A stretch of DNA of 64,000 nucleotides from Pseudisothecium myosuroides (Eukaryota; Streptophyta; Bryopsida; Hypnales; Lembophyllaceae), in assembly GCA_951799445.1 (NCBI GenBank), contig OX637293.1:20398001-20462000 (forward strand). Reading direction: 5' to 3'. The notes beneath the pieces were generated by a model. The model was not told the origin of the DNA and made no database searches. It saw only the letters and a list, made by a program, of their open reading frames with translations. The position numbers and the translations under genes are program-made. This document shows positions 23,001 to 36,972 of the stretch, one piece after another; the stretch's first letter is position 1, and each line of letters begins with the position of its first letter.

Positions 23001-26000
23001 CTCTTCTTCATCATCATGAACAGGTTCCAGAAGAGGTCGAGAGAAGTGCCCGCAACTCCACTTGTAAAATGTTGATTCTGGCAACAGAGAGGCAGGAGTA
23101 GGGGACTCAAGATTTATGGCGGACATTCCCACGGCGTCAGGGAGACCAGGATTTGCATTTCCAGTGCCAGGAGACAATGCCCGTACACCAATCTCTCCAG
23201 ATATTCTCACTGGTGTGTTTAATGCTGCAGATATGTCCATGGATGCCGCCCGTCTTAAACCACCAGGAGTACCGGTCAGGAATGCCTGATGTGTAGGAGG
23301 GCTAGGAGGAGGAGTACGCCAGGTACTTGCTAGGTTCCCTGTAACATGTAAACGATAGGTTTATTCTACACTTCAAATCGTAATACCCAATGAGAAATTC
23401 TTCATTTAACAAAGCTCGTTTATGCACATGATTGATACGGGAAATTGATAAAACGTTTCAAAGCTTCAAGTGGACAACTCAAATTAAGTAGAGGCGCATC
23501 CAAAAGGATAGAATCCCGAGCGTGAGAAATGGCACAGACGAAAAATTACAATTAATTACCAATACTTTATTATTTGCGCTTCCCTCAAAGCAGTAAAGCC
23601 TAAAGATTCAAGATTAACAAAAACATGTTGGGGAAAACAAGAAGGGACCACTTTCCTAAATTTCACTCAAACAGAGTCAAAACGTTAATAATGTACCCAC
23701 CTGAAGTGGATGCCACCCAAGAAGTCGACCGATGCAGGACACCAGCTATGGAGGGACTAGGAGGCAAAGCAGGCACAGAAGAGTTCCGTTGATGACTGCC
23801 AGCCTTACTTCGTGCAGGTGTCAGGATTTGAGCCGACTCAACCCCCATAATTCGCAACACTTGTCGACCTAAACTTGCCACCCGGGGGAATGGATCCCTA
23901 GCCAAGGTATACACAGCTGTGACGCATTGTACATAAACATTTCCGTCGTCTGAGCGTTTCCAGGATCGGCTGCCTACGTTGGTAATTCCTCCGGCAGGTT
24001 CTCCAAGAATATGGATTCCAGACAAGGGAGAGGTACCTGCAGGACATAAAGATAAGTGACCGAAAAGGCAGCGATTCCAAACAGAAAAGTGAAGCTCCAA
24101 TTGGTGAATACTAGTATCAGGTAGAAAATCAGAAGAGCGCACGGATGTATGAAAAACAAATACCTGCCAAGCCTTCCAAAGAACCGCTGCTAGAAACGAC
24201 TCGGATTCCGGGCTGAATGGGAGTCCCTCCATCCATTGTCTGCAGTCCCGGATCAGCATCTGGATGTGAACCAGCAAAAACCACTGTCGAGGAAGGGTAG
24301 CCTCCTGGGCTTCTTAGTCCTGCTCCAGAAGCTGGCACAACTGTCGAATGCGATGGTGGTTTTAAATAGGCTGCGGCAGCCAAACGAAACATCCCATTGT
24401 GGGAGGCAGCTAGCCGTGCCAGAGCTGCAAATAAACAATTTGACAAGACTCATTTATTGGAAGTGCAAGAAGCATAAAACCAAGCTGAAAAAGCACATTG
24501 ACCATGCAGACTGATTATTTTTCCTAAGCTCAAAAGGATAGTACGCTGATAAAAATTCGGTAAAACTTCATCCTAAAAGTCACGCTTGTGGACATCAGTC
24601 CCAAATATCTTAAAAAGGAGATTCATACCTATAGCGAGTTCTGCTCTCACAAGCGGACTCCCATCGGAAAGAACTTTCAGTAGACAGCGAGCTATGACTT
24701 GCTCTACAACTTCGGTGGCTTCATCTTGATCATCATCAAATCCTTCATTATTGGGAGGCAGATCTGATCCCACATTGACAAGAGTTCCTAAAGCATAGGT
24801 GGCAGCAGCACGAACCTGTGGTGGAAAAATACATCAGCACTCTCAAGCAATAGAGCTATCCACTACAAGCGTTCAAAGTTCCACGTAGCGATTCTGGCAC
24901 GGACAGACTTTACATTGGTCCTTTAATCGGAGCGCGTCCATAATTCCCTGCCTCATCCCTTGTTTCTCTAGTTCATGTGCCTTTTCAGCTACTTGAAGGG
25001 ATATCTCTAATACATGCGCGTAGTTTACTAAAAATCCACCGAATATAATAAATTCATAGGCACACTCAATTCAGGCTTAAATGAGAACTTCACCAGTATG
25101 CATTTGGACAACCTGACAAAACTGCAATGACCAAGTGAATACACAATATAGTATTAAAACGAAGTATTTTAAACTTGATATAAATGAAACGAAAAACACT
25201 AAAAAAAAATTCCAATTTATTTGCAAACCTCAGGTTGTGGCTGAGACAGAACTGCTCCAAGAATTGCTGGGGCATCCTCCTGAAGGGCTAAAGCAACTCC
25301 ATCCGGGGCTCCATCCCAAAGTTTTCCTAAGCACAGACATAGCCACTGCAAGAGTAGGGGCTCTGGCTGTCCCTCAGGAACATTCATAGATTCTTGTATG
25401 TGAGAGAGACATATGCCGACCAGTCCAGGCTTAGCGTAGATACAGGCTTCCTGGCCTCGGGGATGTCCATCTACTATGACTGCGAGGACGAACGCGGCCA
25501 TAGCACGCTGCTCGGGATGAATATCAGGACTCTTCAGGAATTGGATGAAGTACGCATGGCCACCGTCTTTGACTAGATCAACTTGGCATGACTGTGACAA
25601 ACAAAGAGGAGTACACAGATGAGAACTCCTCTGCTCGAAAGATACTCATGGCTCACAGAATTCAAATCAGCCGAAGATGGATAAGATGAGTAATAACGAA
25701 AAAAACTGAACGATCTACAATCGACATATTAAATTGACAAAAGGCTAATATTCGGGACAACAGGACACGACGTCTTTACTATCTGCGATCCAGTCAACCA
25801 TCAACTATTCCAGTCAGAGACAAGCTCTGCTCCGCAGATATTCGAGAATGCAGATAAAATGCATCAAAGATGTATCACTAGGAGCGTGTAAAAAGTCAAC
25901 CAGAAGACACTCAATACGAACAGTTGAAGACAGATCAATCAGTCACATAGGCCAAGAATGTGTCATAAGGCAGCGTTTTCATGCAACCTCTCGTAGCAAA

Positions 26001-29000
26001 CAAAGATGTACATCAGCACCTTATTGCTGGACAAGAATGATACCTTATCCAGGGCTAGGATTTTTGTCCAGATGAATACAAGGATCTGCCGCAAATCAGT
26101 AGCCGTGGTCTGCAGTAACTTAAGAACGTAGGGGAAAATTCCCACTGATAGTGCCTGGCCACAGACAAATCTCAAATGAGTGTCCAATTAAAAAAGTATG
26201 GGTTACAAATTAAAAATAAAAGCGAATTAAAATGTGACCACAGACAATGTCACATTCAGATGCAACGTCAGGCTCGTAAACCAGGATTTAGGAAGCACTG
26301 CGGCGTAAGAAACTCCATTACCATGTACAACAGTGAACTTTCACATCTGAACAGAAGACATTACTTAAGGCCTGCAGATGTTGAATATAAAGACGTGTTC
26401 CAACACTATTAACTAGATTTACGATCCAGAATGATTCAAACAATTGTTAACCTCAAATGTAGAGCCAAGAAAATTACCAAATCCACTGCCCAGGCCCCCA
26501 TGTCCAGAAACCGACCCAACAGTACAAGTGCCCGGAACCTGTGTGACTGGCTCAAAAGAACCTGCTTGCTCAACGACACATCAAGCGAGGAAAATTAACT
26601 ACAAACTTTCATGAAGCTCAGATCAATTGGGTGATGAAGATGGAAAGTTTCCCAAACAGTAAAAGAAACCAAGTGCAGCACAATACGAACATGATTGAAT
26701 TCAAGTTAATTAATTTTTAAATTAAAGTTCACCTGTAGGACTATGGGAAGCTGTTCCGGTGGTTTCTTCCTTTCCGAACCATGCTCCAACCACACTTCGA
26801 ATGCTGTCAGTTGTTCCGTAAAGAATAGACTTGGCTGCAGATGCGTGACAATGAGTGAACACTAAGCTCAAGATTTGAGTTCAGAGGCAGCATTTTCTAG
26901 ATCAGACGTAAATACTACAGTGAGGACGATACACTTGACAAAGTTTTCTCACAAGAACATGGCACGATTTTATGAACCAATGCAGATTCGTAGATGCAGA
27001 TCATTAATTCCAGCCAACTCCATGACAAACACACTCATAAAGCGAATGTACAACAAGTCATAGTAGATCTCCTCCTCGCCATTCAACCTCTTAAACTATA
27101 TATAAGAAATACCTGGAATTCTGCGGTTGGATCGCTTAACAAGATTGGTATCTGTGAGAGACAGAGTTCCGCCGCCATATCCCAAGCATGCCTACCAAAA
27201 ACTGTATCAGAAGAGCAATCCCAGTGAACTATCCAGAAAAATTCACTTTACACATATTTTCATGAATTCCTTAAACAACAAATTTCATTACTTCAAAAGA
27301 AGAAGCATTCCTGCCCACAAAACCCAACTACTTCCTAACTGCACCAAATAAGCATTCAAAATTGAGGAATTCACAACACCTAGTGATAATTGTGATGATA
27401 CTAAAATTTGCATGAGTAAGCTCAATACATACCACATAGAGTGCTGATGTGTTGGTGGCAATCGAGGAAACGACTGCGGACAACAGTTGGCATCCCTCAT
27501 TACACGCTCCGCCAGCAGGAAATTCCGAAATAAACTTGCCACAAGAAGATCCTGCCGGAACAGCCGCTGGAAGAGGTCTAATCATCCCAATACACAAGAT
27601 AAGGCACTTGATGATGTGGCTTGCGCCAGCTGATTTGATGACTTGCTGCATGTAAAATGCTGAACAGTAATCTACATCACATATCATGTAATAGTGTCAT
27701 CTACGTCTAAACAATAACACCAAGCCATTATTAAAATCTCACCGTACGAACCCCTACTCTCACTTCAACCTCTCTGACACATCCCCATTAGCGTGATGTC
27801 TCACGCCTGTCCGTGGAGATAACACTAACTTCGAAGCACAGGATACGGATGTCTCACCTCGAGGAAGCACATTCCAAGCTATAGTATCTGTAATGGCCGT
27901 GAAAATCCAATTGAGTTCGCCTAATGGTGTTTTTCTGTCATTCTGACGCCCAGGAATCTGATCAATTAGATCGGGATGCAGATTTTTGAGTAACGACCGT
28001 GGGCAAAACCTGAAAAACATAGCCCTTAAGTCTTTAAACTGTGAATAGTCATTGATGTTGCGCTGTGTATATAGTAGAGAGTCACATTCAACAATTAAAC
28101 CAAGTAGACACAATCGAAATTTCCATAGTAACCTGTCAGATCCAAAGATTAAACCCATCTTTCAAAGTAGACCATCCACTGTGCATGTAATCCACGGTAT
28201 TGCGAATCCTGATGACATCGAAGAGAGTATTAACAGTGCGTAAGCTGGGACATATATCTTACGGGGAAAAATTACCATCTCAAAGCAATTTTAATGGGAG
28301 TCGTGAGACACGCAGTAAATACATCAGCTGGCAGATCCGAGTTTTGAGGAAGTGTTTCATGCGCCCCACAAGCAGCCAACAATATACAGTCTCTCATGGC
28401 CGAAGGAGTTGAAGGTCTTGAAGGTGCACCACCAGAACCCCAATCTGGACGCTGCACATCAGAAACCGGAAAGTCCCAAACACTCACAAACCATGTAACC
28501 AAAACAGAAATATAGTATCACACAAAGTGTGACTGGCATTTCGCATCCCGCTGTAATGTTTCTACTTCAGTCTGAAAGATGCACGTACCTCACAGAAAGC
28601 ATTCACAATCATGCCTGCTGCAGAGCAATCAAACACATAGATGGACGGATTTCCAAGGCAAGACTCCAACTCGTAGACGGACAGGGGTATGTACTGGGTG
28701 AAGTGCTGCACGGAAAACGACACGATCAAGTCAGTAGCAGGAAAATCGAAACGGACCGTTTGGAGTGAAACAGGAAATGCATGTCAAGCGAAATTGTATT
28801 AGACCTAGCTGTGGGGTATTTTCCAATTAACCTAGTCAGCTGCTCATGACAGGTTGTGTGCACGTGAAGTTTGGAAAGAGATTAGAAAATCATCGCCAGT
28901 CAGTTTACCTCGCTCGGTTTCGGCTCAACATAAACTGTACCGTGTATAATTTGGTCTGGAATCTGTGTTACATTTGTTTCACCAAAAATTTTAAAGGAAC

Positions 29001-31513
29001 GATACTTAAAAATGTAGCAGCATGAAACTATATCTCTTCAGCACATTCTCAGGGAGAACTTACAACCGCATATACTTAGAAGGCGATAGGCCAGATTAGA
29101 GAGGCAATTCACAACTATAAATGATTTACATATGCCACGTTCCTCTCCCTAGATAAAAATTAGTAATCCTTCAACAAAGATTTATCAGGTCATTTTAAAA
29201 CCTCTTCGAACAAATATTTACTCAAATGCTCCAAGAACGTCAAGCTTTAAATATAAGAACGATTTGACAAATACGGATCTAATATAGTACAAGACCGCTG
29301 AAAGTGCAGTAGGCTATCGCTGGTACATTAGATGGAATATAAGGGATTAAAAAGACCACAGGAAAAATATACACTACCAGAGTGTCCTACACAATTTCAG
29401 CAAGAAGCATTCGAACCTTGTTAAAAAGCCAAATCTCGCCATTTATTGTTGGCCTTGGCACACCGTGCCCATTGTAGTGAAACAGCACTCTCTCGTTCTT
29501 CGCACTTTTCCGACAGTGCAAGCATAATTTTTTCACTTCTTCTACCGTTGGGTCCAGACAAACTTTATACTTCGCCTGTGTCCAAAAACAAACCATTCTC
29601 ACATGAGCAGACAAGGAATGACATCTCCAAGAGAGGGTTTCAACTTGTCAACGAAAGGGCGGATTCCAAAATAGCGGGTACAAAGTCGCTGAAACAATGA
29701 CCGACATTCACCATCAAATGCCAAGATAACTGAAAGCTGAAGATATCTGAAACACAAACAAAGCGAACAAAAACCGAAACCAAACACTATTCTTACCCTG
29801 GGTTGCCACCGCTCATACTGTGCTTGCAGATTTTTTCCAATCGCATCCAGTGCTTTCGAAGATGTTGTGGATAGTGGATCTGGAAAAAAAAGCACTAAAG
29901 CCTCTAAGTGTATCCCTCTACACAAGTTACGTAACAATGGACGATACGCTGATGTACGTGCTTCCAGGAGAGCACATCAACGACCAGTACAGCGTGGAGC
30001 GCACACTAAGTTCGTAGGCCTGGAGAAAACGCCACTCCCAGGTGATGAAGAGTACCAGAACTCTCACACTTCGTCAATAACTAGACTAGATTGAGTAATG
30101 ACAAATTTGTACCTATCCAGCATTCCATGCGAGCACATGGAGATATCTTGATTACATCCGGTGGGTCCACACCAATATTCAAACACAGAGCCAGCGCCAC
30201 ATATCCTGTTTTCATCTGCCATAAGCACAAGCCCAGAAGGAAGTTAGTATCGCAAGTTCGATAATGCAAAACTTCGTTAGGTATTTCAACAGGATCCAGA
30301 AGCAATATCAAAGCAAGGCTCACTACAGCTTTTGTTTCACTAAACCCGGCTATCTCGTAGTACAAGGAGAAGAAATTGCGAAACACAATGCACAGAACAC
30401 AAAATGCCTAAGAAACCTTCTCACATACGAAGTCAGCAAGATAGACCAGGAACTAAAGCTCACAAGAAATATTCCTACTTCTAGAAAAGCTATTCCGATT
30501 CTAAATAATTCACACAATGTCTCCATGTCACATTTTAAAGAGAGGGTAATGGAAAATTTTATTTATCTTGTAAGATAAAACGTATTCATAAATTTCAGAA
30601 GTCCCAGATTCAAGGTGCACCAGCCCAGTACCAATTTTGTACCCAACCAATCCTGCGGTCAAGTGATGCAAGTTAATTTCATAATAAAGTTTCAAATGAA
30701 ATAATTAAGCACGATATGGTATCTTCATCTGCCTTCGGCTTCCCACCGTTAGAATAAATTCTCGGAGAATTCAATGGCGAATGGGTCGAGCCCTATCCGA
30801 ACTACACTCAAACCTCTTGAATCCTACCACCTAGGGTTCCAACTTCATCACTGACATAATTTGAATGTAGAACACAGTCAATGATATTGTGGCAAATGTC
30901 CGGGTATTCTAAACTGTCGTTTAGAAAAGGTCATGATAAAGGGTTTGAATATACAATGACATCAACTAATCATGACATTATGCCCGAATGCTCGCAATTC
31001 GGACTAGGTATAAAACAAATCTCCTTGAAAGCCTGCTGTTCATTGTAGTGTAGGACTTGCTAATACATAAACAATAAAAAGACACGACAGAGTCCCATGA
31101 AGCATTAGATCCTTGTCGAATGACACAATAAGAGCCGTCACTGTCATCGAACGGCCCGCTGGCGATGCTGAACATGAACACCAAGATGCACGCGCTACGC
31201 GATTCCCACTGAAGCGACAATTTGCAAGCGGAAAGAGCTGGTTCAAGACACTCACTCGGTCCTTCATCCGCCATCGCGACACCACCCCGGGTTCGACGAC
31301 GGGCACGGCGCCCGTGGCTTCCTGATCTGCATCGTGGCGCAAGTCACAGAGATAAGAAGCACGGCCCAGTCGGAGGGTCGCTTCGTCGCCGATCGTTTGC
31401 GATTGATCCGCCTCCTCGACCAGGAGCCTGCGCGCAACCTCATCGTCCTCGGGGTGGGGACCAGACGGCCCCCCCGACGAATGTCCCCTGCTGCCGGGGC
31501 CCACGGTGTCCAT
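20047..31513 (-). CDS. RAPTOR: RAPTOR, regulatory-associated protein of TOR (complete, 24 coding exons)
   Basis: Scaffold of TOR complex 1 that recruits substrates to the TOR kinase. Exons in transcript order: 31513-31256, 30215-30113, 29879-29797, 29575-29417, 28705-28589, 28451-28276, 28009-27858, 27577-27433, 27191-27113, 26834-26733, 26561-26478, 26154-26044, 25591-25229, 24815-24629, 24424-24164, 24036-23701, 23338-22934, 22696-22573, 22470-22346, 22068-21923, 21780-21679, 21256-21171, 20882-20807, 20385-20047. All introns are GT-AG, phases agree throughout, and the total is 1,372 codons plus stop (Arabidopsis RAPTOR1 is about 1,340). The raptor N-terminal conserved, caspase-like domain spans residues 60-345, with HYNGHGVP and VFDCSAAG at the His and Cys positions. 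HEAT/armadillo repeats span about 380-780, a Ser/Pro-rich linker about 790-1000, and WD40 repeats about 1045-1370. The start used is the Met at 31513; an in-frame Met at 31555 would add 14 residues. Recognised from family motifs; identity is near certain, exon ends are by eye. Confidence 0.97.
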
Positions 31514-31947
31514 AGCTCGCTGTCGACTACGGAGTCCAAAATTCCTGATGACCATGTCCTCCTACCCGCAACGGTCTAACCATAATCCTTTCCCTGAGCT
31601 CCAGATCAATCCTCATTCTACACCTGAGCAGTCTTCCTCGTACGACGAACAGAGACCATCCAAACAAACCCTGCCACCTCTACCAAATAAATGTCGACGT
31701 CTCGTACCCAACCTTTTTAATTAATTCCAAATTCAACCAACTCGTTTGAAATCGAACTCAACTCCCCGTCGGCACCAACGCATTCATCCACCAGGCACTA
31801 CTACCACATCAGGAGGGCGCCATTGCACAAACGAGCATGCTACACACGGGGCCCGCAGCTCCCGAGGCTCAATCATTTCCAATTCCCAGCATCAGAGCGT
31901 CCCGCTCGCCAACCTTCTCCTTCTCCCCGAGAAATCTCACGAAATTG

Positions 31948-31978
31948 AACCTCTCCAAACCTCTCCAAACCTCTCCAG
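31948..31978. repeat. decamer repeat (AAACCTCTCC) x3 upstream of RAPTOR
   Basis: Three consecutive AAACCTCTCC units on the plus strand, about 430 bp upstream of the RAPTOR start codon. A pyrimidine-rich or, on the transcript strand, GGAGAGG-rich tract in the probable 5' UTR or promoter. Confidence 0.6.
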
Positions 31979-32680
31979 ACCCACGATCAGTAAACCCTAA
32001 CACTCCGCAATCCCGATTGAAAGAAACAGAACGCAACCAGCCAAAAACGCCAAAACACCACCGAAGGCCGCCAAATCCGAACAAAACTCGCTCCAATCTT
32101 ACGCAGAGCTTGCATCACTACTACTGCACCCCCAACACGCCATCAACGCCGCTAAAACCAACCATCAAAACTCCCGCACACCAGCAGCATCGTTGTCGTC
32201 GGACACTATTCCCAGCTCAGTCGCTCCTTCTTCTTCCGTCATATGGTAAAAAAAAAAAAGCGGAAAAAAATGCCATACCGTTGCGTGTCTGTTTCGCTTC
32301 CTATTCGTCCACTGCATGGGAATTTTGACACCGGCAAATCAAGGTCCGGGATGGAGCAAATTACGGGCATAACTTGTGTAATAACAGACGGAGCAACGAC
32401 GCGGCACACCCGACACCATGCCGACGGGGGGCGGGGGCGGGCTCCTCACACGGCGTGTTGCAGGTTTTTCCCCTTATCACAGGGGCGTCTCCTTAAGTTC
32501 GTCGACCTCTGTGAAATCTAGGAACGGCAAGGATTCCAGTGCGCTTCGACTTCAACCTACGCCTCGTAAATCTAAGCAACACAACAGAAAGCGTCGCCCT
32601 TACACAGAGCCTCGTAAAGGCCGAAAAGTCTTACAAAATCCTAGATTCTAGAAAATCTTGCTCGCCCAGACCGCTCCAGG

Positions 32681-32760
32681 CCGAAAAATCTAGTCCAGCG
32701 TAGATTACGCAAATCATCGTCACTCTACTCCACAATCTACGCTGGACTAGATTTTACGGT
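32681..32760. repeat. strong hairpin / foldback element
   Basis: Arms AAAATCTAGTCCAGCGTAGA (from about 32685) and its reverse complement (about 32735-32755) are nearly perfect over about 25 bp, separated by about 27 bp. Lies upstream of RAPTOR (minus strand) by about 1.1 kb. Confidence 0.7.
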
Positions 32761-33378
32761 CCTCCCATCCAAACCTCGTGAAATCAAGGAACATGAAGAA
32801 TCTGAAAATCTGGTAACCCAAACAGAAAAGCCTGTTGCCCAGTCGACCCGTTCACACTGTAGCTCGAGTTTCTTGTTCATATTTACCATTAAACGACGTC
32901 TACACACTTGGGTACTGTATCCTACAACGTAGTACGTGGGAATCAAATTCCAAGCTCACTTGAAGTATCATGAAATTTAAATTCCCATGTGTTTCAGTAA
33001 CCACCTCTTCGGGAGCTGCATCTGCATCTGCATTTCCTTCCCGCTGCTTGTCTGCCGTTCGCCATTGATTTGACACCATCGGTTCCCCAAGTTGCGGAGC
33101 ATTCTGTGAATGTAGCATTCTGGAGTATAAAAAACGAGACTAACTTACAGTACCAACGAATGTGCGTGAGTTGCATAGGAGAATGTCCCCGCTCGCTCCG
33201 TCCAGCTTGCTCCCTTTTGGGCTTTTGCCTCCGGGATTTGAATATTGGGAAAAAAAAGCCTGGCTTGCAGAGCTGGAGCTGGAGCGCTCTCTCTCTCAGC
33301 CACTGGTTTCAGCATGATTACTGGGGGGGAGGGCCCGTTTGGAAGTTACCTTACAGTGAGGCGGAACAGTGTCTGTTG

Positions 33379-33640
33379 CACATGTTGCAGGAATTTGTGG
33401 TGTGGGAGTGGGAGGAACAAGAATTTTTTAACGAAGTTAAATGCGGTATGTTCAACTTGTTGGCGGACACATGTGGAGCATGAGAAGGGAAGGGAGCCAA
33501 CCAACATGTTGCAGGAATTTGTGGTGGGAGGAGTGGGAGGAACAAACTGAAGAATTTTCACCCAAGTTGAAGGGAGCATGTTCAACTTGGTGGCGCCTTG
33601 GCGGACACATGTTGAGCATGAGAATGGGAAGGGATCCAAC
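33379..33640. repeat. local tandem duplication, two units of about 125-135 bp
   Basis: Units start at the ATGTTGCAGGAATTTGTGGT occurrences near 33380 and 33506 and share GTGGGAGGAAC, ATGTTCAACTTG, GGCGGACACATGT and GAGCATGAGAA blocks. A three-base GCC-type insertion and other changes separate them. Confidence 0.8.
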
Positions 33641-35798
33641 CAAAAAGAGCGTGTCTGTTCTCCAGCTAACCGGGGGAGTGAAGGAGGGGTAGCTGAAAGA
33701 CTACCGAAGTAGGAGGGTGGTGGCGGAAGCTGCTGCGTTGGGGCGTCAATCTCGATGCAGCATCGTCCAAATGGGTTGCTGTTGCAACCAAACTGAGAGT
33801 AAGTTACATGCAGCAGTATGAGATCCCTAAAAAATATCTGGGAAGCTCATGAACGAAGGTGGGTACCCCCAAAACCGCCACTTTTTGATTCTGTGCATAG
33901 TTACAGTTATTAGACTGGTCAAATTTCGGGATTTTCTTGTTGGCACTTGCAAGGAGGTTCCAATGCACCGAAGAACGTGACATTTGGATGCTGTATGCAA
34001 AAGTTATGATGGAACAAAGTTTGATTTTAAACATAGGTGCATAATTGGTTTTGGAGATGTATACAGAGTGAAGATGGTGGTTTAGGGTCAATGGCACATT
34101 TTGTGGTGCCCACCTTAGAGGCTTACTTTGTATCAAAACTATGCAACTATGGAAGCTTACTTACAATTGTATTCAAATGTTATCACACCATTGTTGTATC
34201 TCCTTTGCCAATTGTGTCTCTTAACACTTTGAGCCCGATAACATCTAGAAGCGGTTGCAAAACTATGTATAGGGCAATTACCAAGATGAAGGAAATTTTC
34301 GAGGAAATAAATAAAGAAAAATTCTGACGAGGAGGGCAAAGCTTGACAAGGAATGGCTTTTCTTTTAATCAGAACTCCCTTCAACAAGGAGATTGCCTCA
34401 CAAAAACGCATGTCTAGGAATGGATGAAATATGTTATTATTGAATGAAAAATTTGTAAACACCAATTATATGGATTTCATGCATGAAGAGGAGATTACTA
34501 GAAATGATCTATCCATTTTTTGAATGGGACATTTTTTGGCAAGGGTTTACATAATATAAAAATAAACATAAATCCAAGAAGAATTTGGAATCTGATTGGG
34601 AACATAGGTCCTTAATTTTTTAGGATGGGGCATCATCTATAAAAGTTTGATTTGGAAAATACGGATGTATGTGGAAGTTATAAAGGTTTATATATGACCA
34701 TGTCACATAGTCACCATAGAATACATAGAAAAAAGTGCAAAAGATGCACAATGTACAAACCATGTGTGCATTTGAAGGGAACAACAAACAAGTTAAGGAC
34801 CATTTGAAGGGGAGAACAATTACAAAAAAAAGTCTATTTGGATTGCAATTGTAGAAAAAGAAGAGGGCCCAAAGAAGTATGTTGTCTCTACCTTTGAACA
34901 ACAAAGTCGTCTTGTATATAATCAAAGTTTTTTGTAGGACTTTATTATGTTTTCTAGTCCACTTACTCCAAATGTGCTACTTACAACATATACCTTTGTT
35001 GCCATACCTTTGATGCATGGAGAATACTACATTCAATAACTTATAGGCATTTTCAAAAAAAGATTATGTATATCCAACATCCATTTGTTTCCTAAATAAT
35101 GTTCATATTTCTTCGTGTAATTTACATATTTGCATGTGGTTCTTTTCTATTTGATAATGTAACCACTATGTGTTTGTATTCCAAAATGTCAATCATATTC
35201 TTGTTTTTTTCTTTGTGATAAACCTGAGACATTGTGTTTCAATTTTTTTCATACTCCATAGACGAGACCCATTTATGCACTCACTTTATCACATTTTTCC
35301 AATTAGCAAATAGTGGATCATGATCATTTTCTACAAAAGACATCTCCATCACATATTCTTCCATTTCATACTGTAGAATTATGCACATCTATCCTCGATT
35401 TCTTTTCAAACTAATTATCTAAAAACAATTCTTTCAATACTCTTTTTATGGCCAATACTTCCATGGGACCTAAAGGATTACACCAATCCAAGATAATTGG
35501 GGCTCAAGTGTTTGGCTAGTGCACAGAACAGAGTCAATGAGGACATAATTTATACTAGTTCTATCATCACAATATAGCCGGTGCTTTATGTACAATCCCG
35601 ATAGGAAGATCTTTTAACAATGACCTCTTATGAAGTAAAAAAATAAAAAAAATACCTGTATCATCCGATATTTCAATGATGAAAGTCATTAATGTTTATG
35701 TTCATGCAAACCTATGAAAAAGGTGGACCAACCGTAAAATGGTTGCTTTTAGAGCAGACTACCTTCATCATTATCTAACTACTTTATTAAATTATGCA
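33641..35798. other. non-coding spacer
   Basis: GC content falls after about 33800 and the rest is AT-rich. No gene or element ends recognised. Confidence 0.5.
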
Positions 35799-35801
35799 TG
35801 G

Positions 35802-36972
35802 CACTACAAGAATTTCAAAATTTTATGACTACGTAAATGACTGCGTTTTCAGTCATTTAGGACATCTATGACTGTGTCCATTTCTTTGAAGCCCTAGTCA
35901 TTGTGGCCCACTTGTTTAGGACAATGACTGGGATTTTTACATCACAAACCGTATTTGCAAATGGATGTTCATCCATGAAGTTTAGGGACAAATTTTTTTA
36001 GAAAGGCCTGGTAGTTACCCATTTTTTGAAAAATTTGGTCGACCGTTGCTGACGTGGACCTTTGCGTGAGTCATTTTGTAGTTGTAAGGGAGTTGTGTTG
36101 ATCAATGCAAGGCTGACACGTGTCTAGTCATTTGTAGGATGTGCTTTCAAGATTGTCCAATCATTTTTAAGTGATGCTCGAAGTCGTTTTCGAGTATAGA
36201 CTGGGACTAGTCATTTTACAATCACATATGAGTACATTCAAAGTTTCACAACAATACACCATATACCAAATACAATACACCATACACAATACATCATATT
36301 TGACTTATGTCTTGCATGACTTCCAAATCCACTTAGTGGGTAAGTATGAAGAGATGAAATGACAAGCCTTTTTATAGAAGTGGGGTAGTAGTAGGCAAGG
36401 CAAACGATGTGGGACATGTAAAATGCAAGAATTGTGTTACAAATAATATTTCAGACTTCATTGAGGTATAGTAGATTATTTTTTTCCGAAAACTTTGAAC
36501 TAATAAAAGTTAGGAAATCAATCTCACTTTCATCTCCAAAAATCCATTTTACATTTTGAGCCTCAAATCAAAAGTTATAGACAAATTTGCTAAATGGATT
36601 GAAAATGATTGCCTAAGTACGGTAGTTCACACTTAGGCTCTGCAATCATTTCCAAGTAATGTTGTAGTCATTCACGGAGGTACATGTAGTCATTATGCAG
36701 TCGGAGCACAACTGATCTACGACTATGACGGTGGACCACATGGCTTCAGAGGTCCACATCACACCTTTGAATGAGTTACTCATTGAAAATCACCGGATGA
36801 AAGGAGTACTTGATCACGACCACCACAGTCTTCATCCATATGACTACAGAATGACTAGTCCTCTGCCCCATCACACTGCATGTGCAATTACACAGTTGCA
36901 GATGTACTATAGTCAATTAAGACACCTAGTCATAGTTCAATTGGTTGTGGCGGACATGTTTTTCTTGTAGTG
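35802..36972. mobile_element. non-autonomous CACTA (En/Spm, CMC) transposon, 1,171 bp
   Basis: The element begins CACTACAAGAA and ends TTCTTGTAGTG, the classic CACTA terminus. It is flanked by a perfect 3 bp target duplication TGG (35799-35801 and 36973-36975). Both subterminal regions contain many ATGACTA/TAGTCAT motifs in both orientations, typical of CACTA transposase binding sites. No transposase frame is present, so it needs a helper. Confidence 0.9.

Larger units (their letters stand above)
31556..33378. other. RAPTOR upstream region (promoter and 5' UTR)
   Basis: GC-richer than the adjacent intergenic DNA up to about 33700. Contains the decamer repeat at 31948-31978 and the hairpin at 32681-32760. 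Frames of 60-160 codons on both strands overlap each other and have no recognisable domain. Confidence 0.5.

Noticed and set aside
23663..24277. Treating the 204-codon minus frame as a gene of its own
   Set aside because: It is exon 16 of RAPTOR plus intron read-through; splicing at 24036 and 23701 gives the conserved frame.
31837..32328. 163-codon plus-strand frame upstream of RAPTOR
   Set aside because: Low-complexity Pro/Asn/Thr sequence from a pyrimidine-rich 5' region; more likely RAPTOR promoter or 5' UTR read backwards.
33070..33483. 137-codon frame overlapping the tandem duplication
   Set aside because: The duplicated unit shifts reading frame between copies, and frames of similar length exist on the other strand; not a credible gene.
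36725..36970. 81-codon frame at the right end of the CACTA element
   Set aside because: Made of subterminal TAGTCAT-type repeats; no transposase motif.
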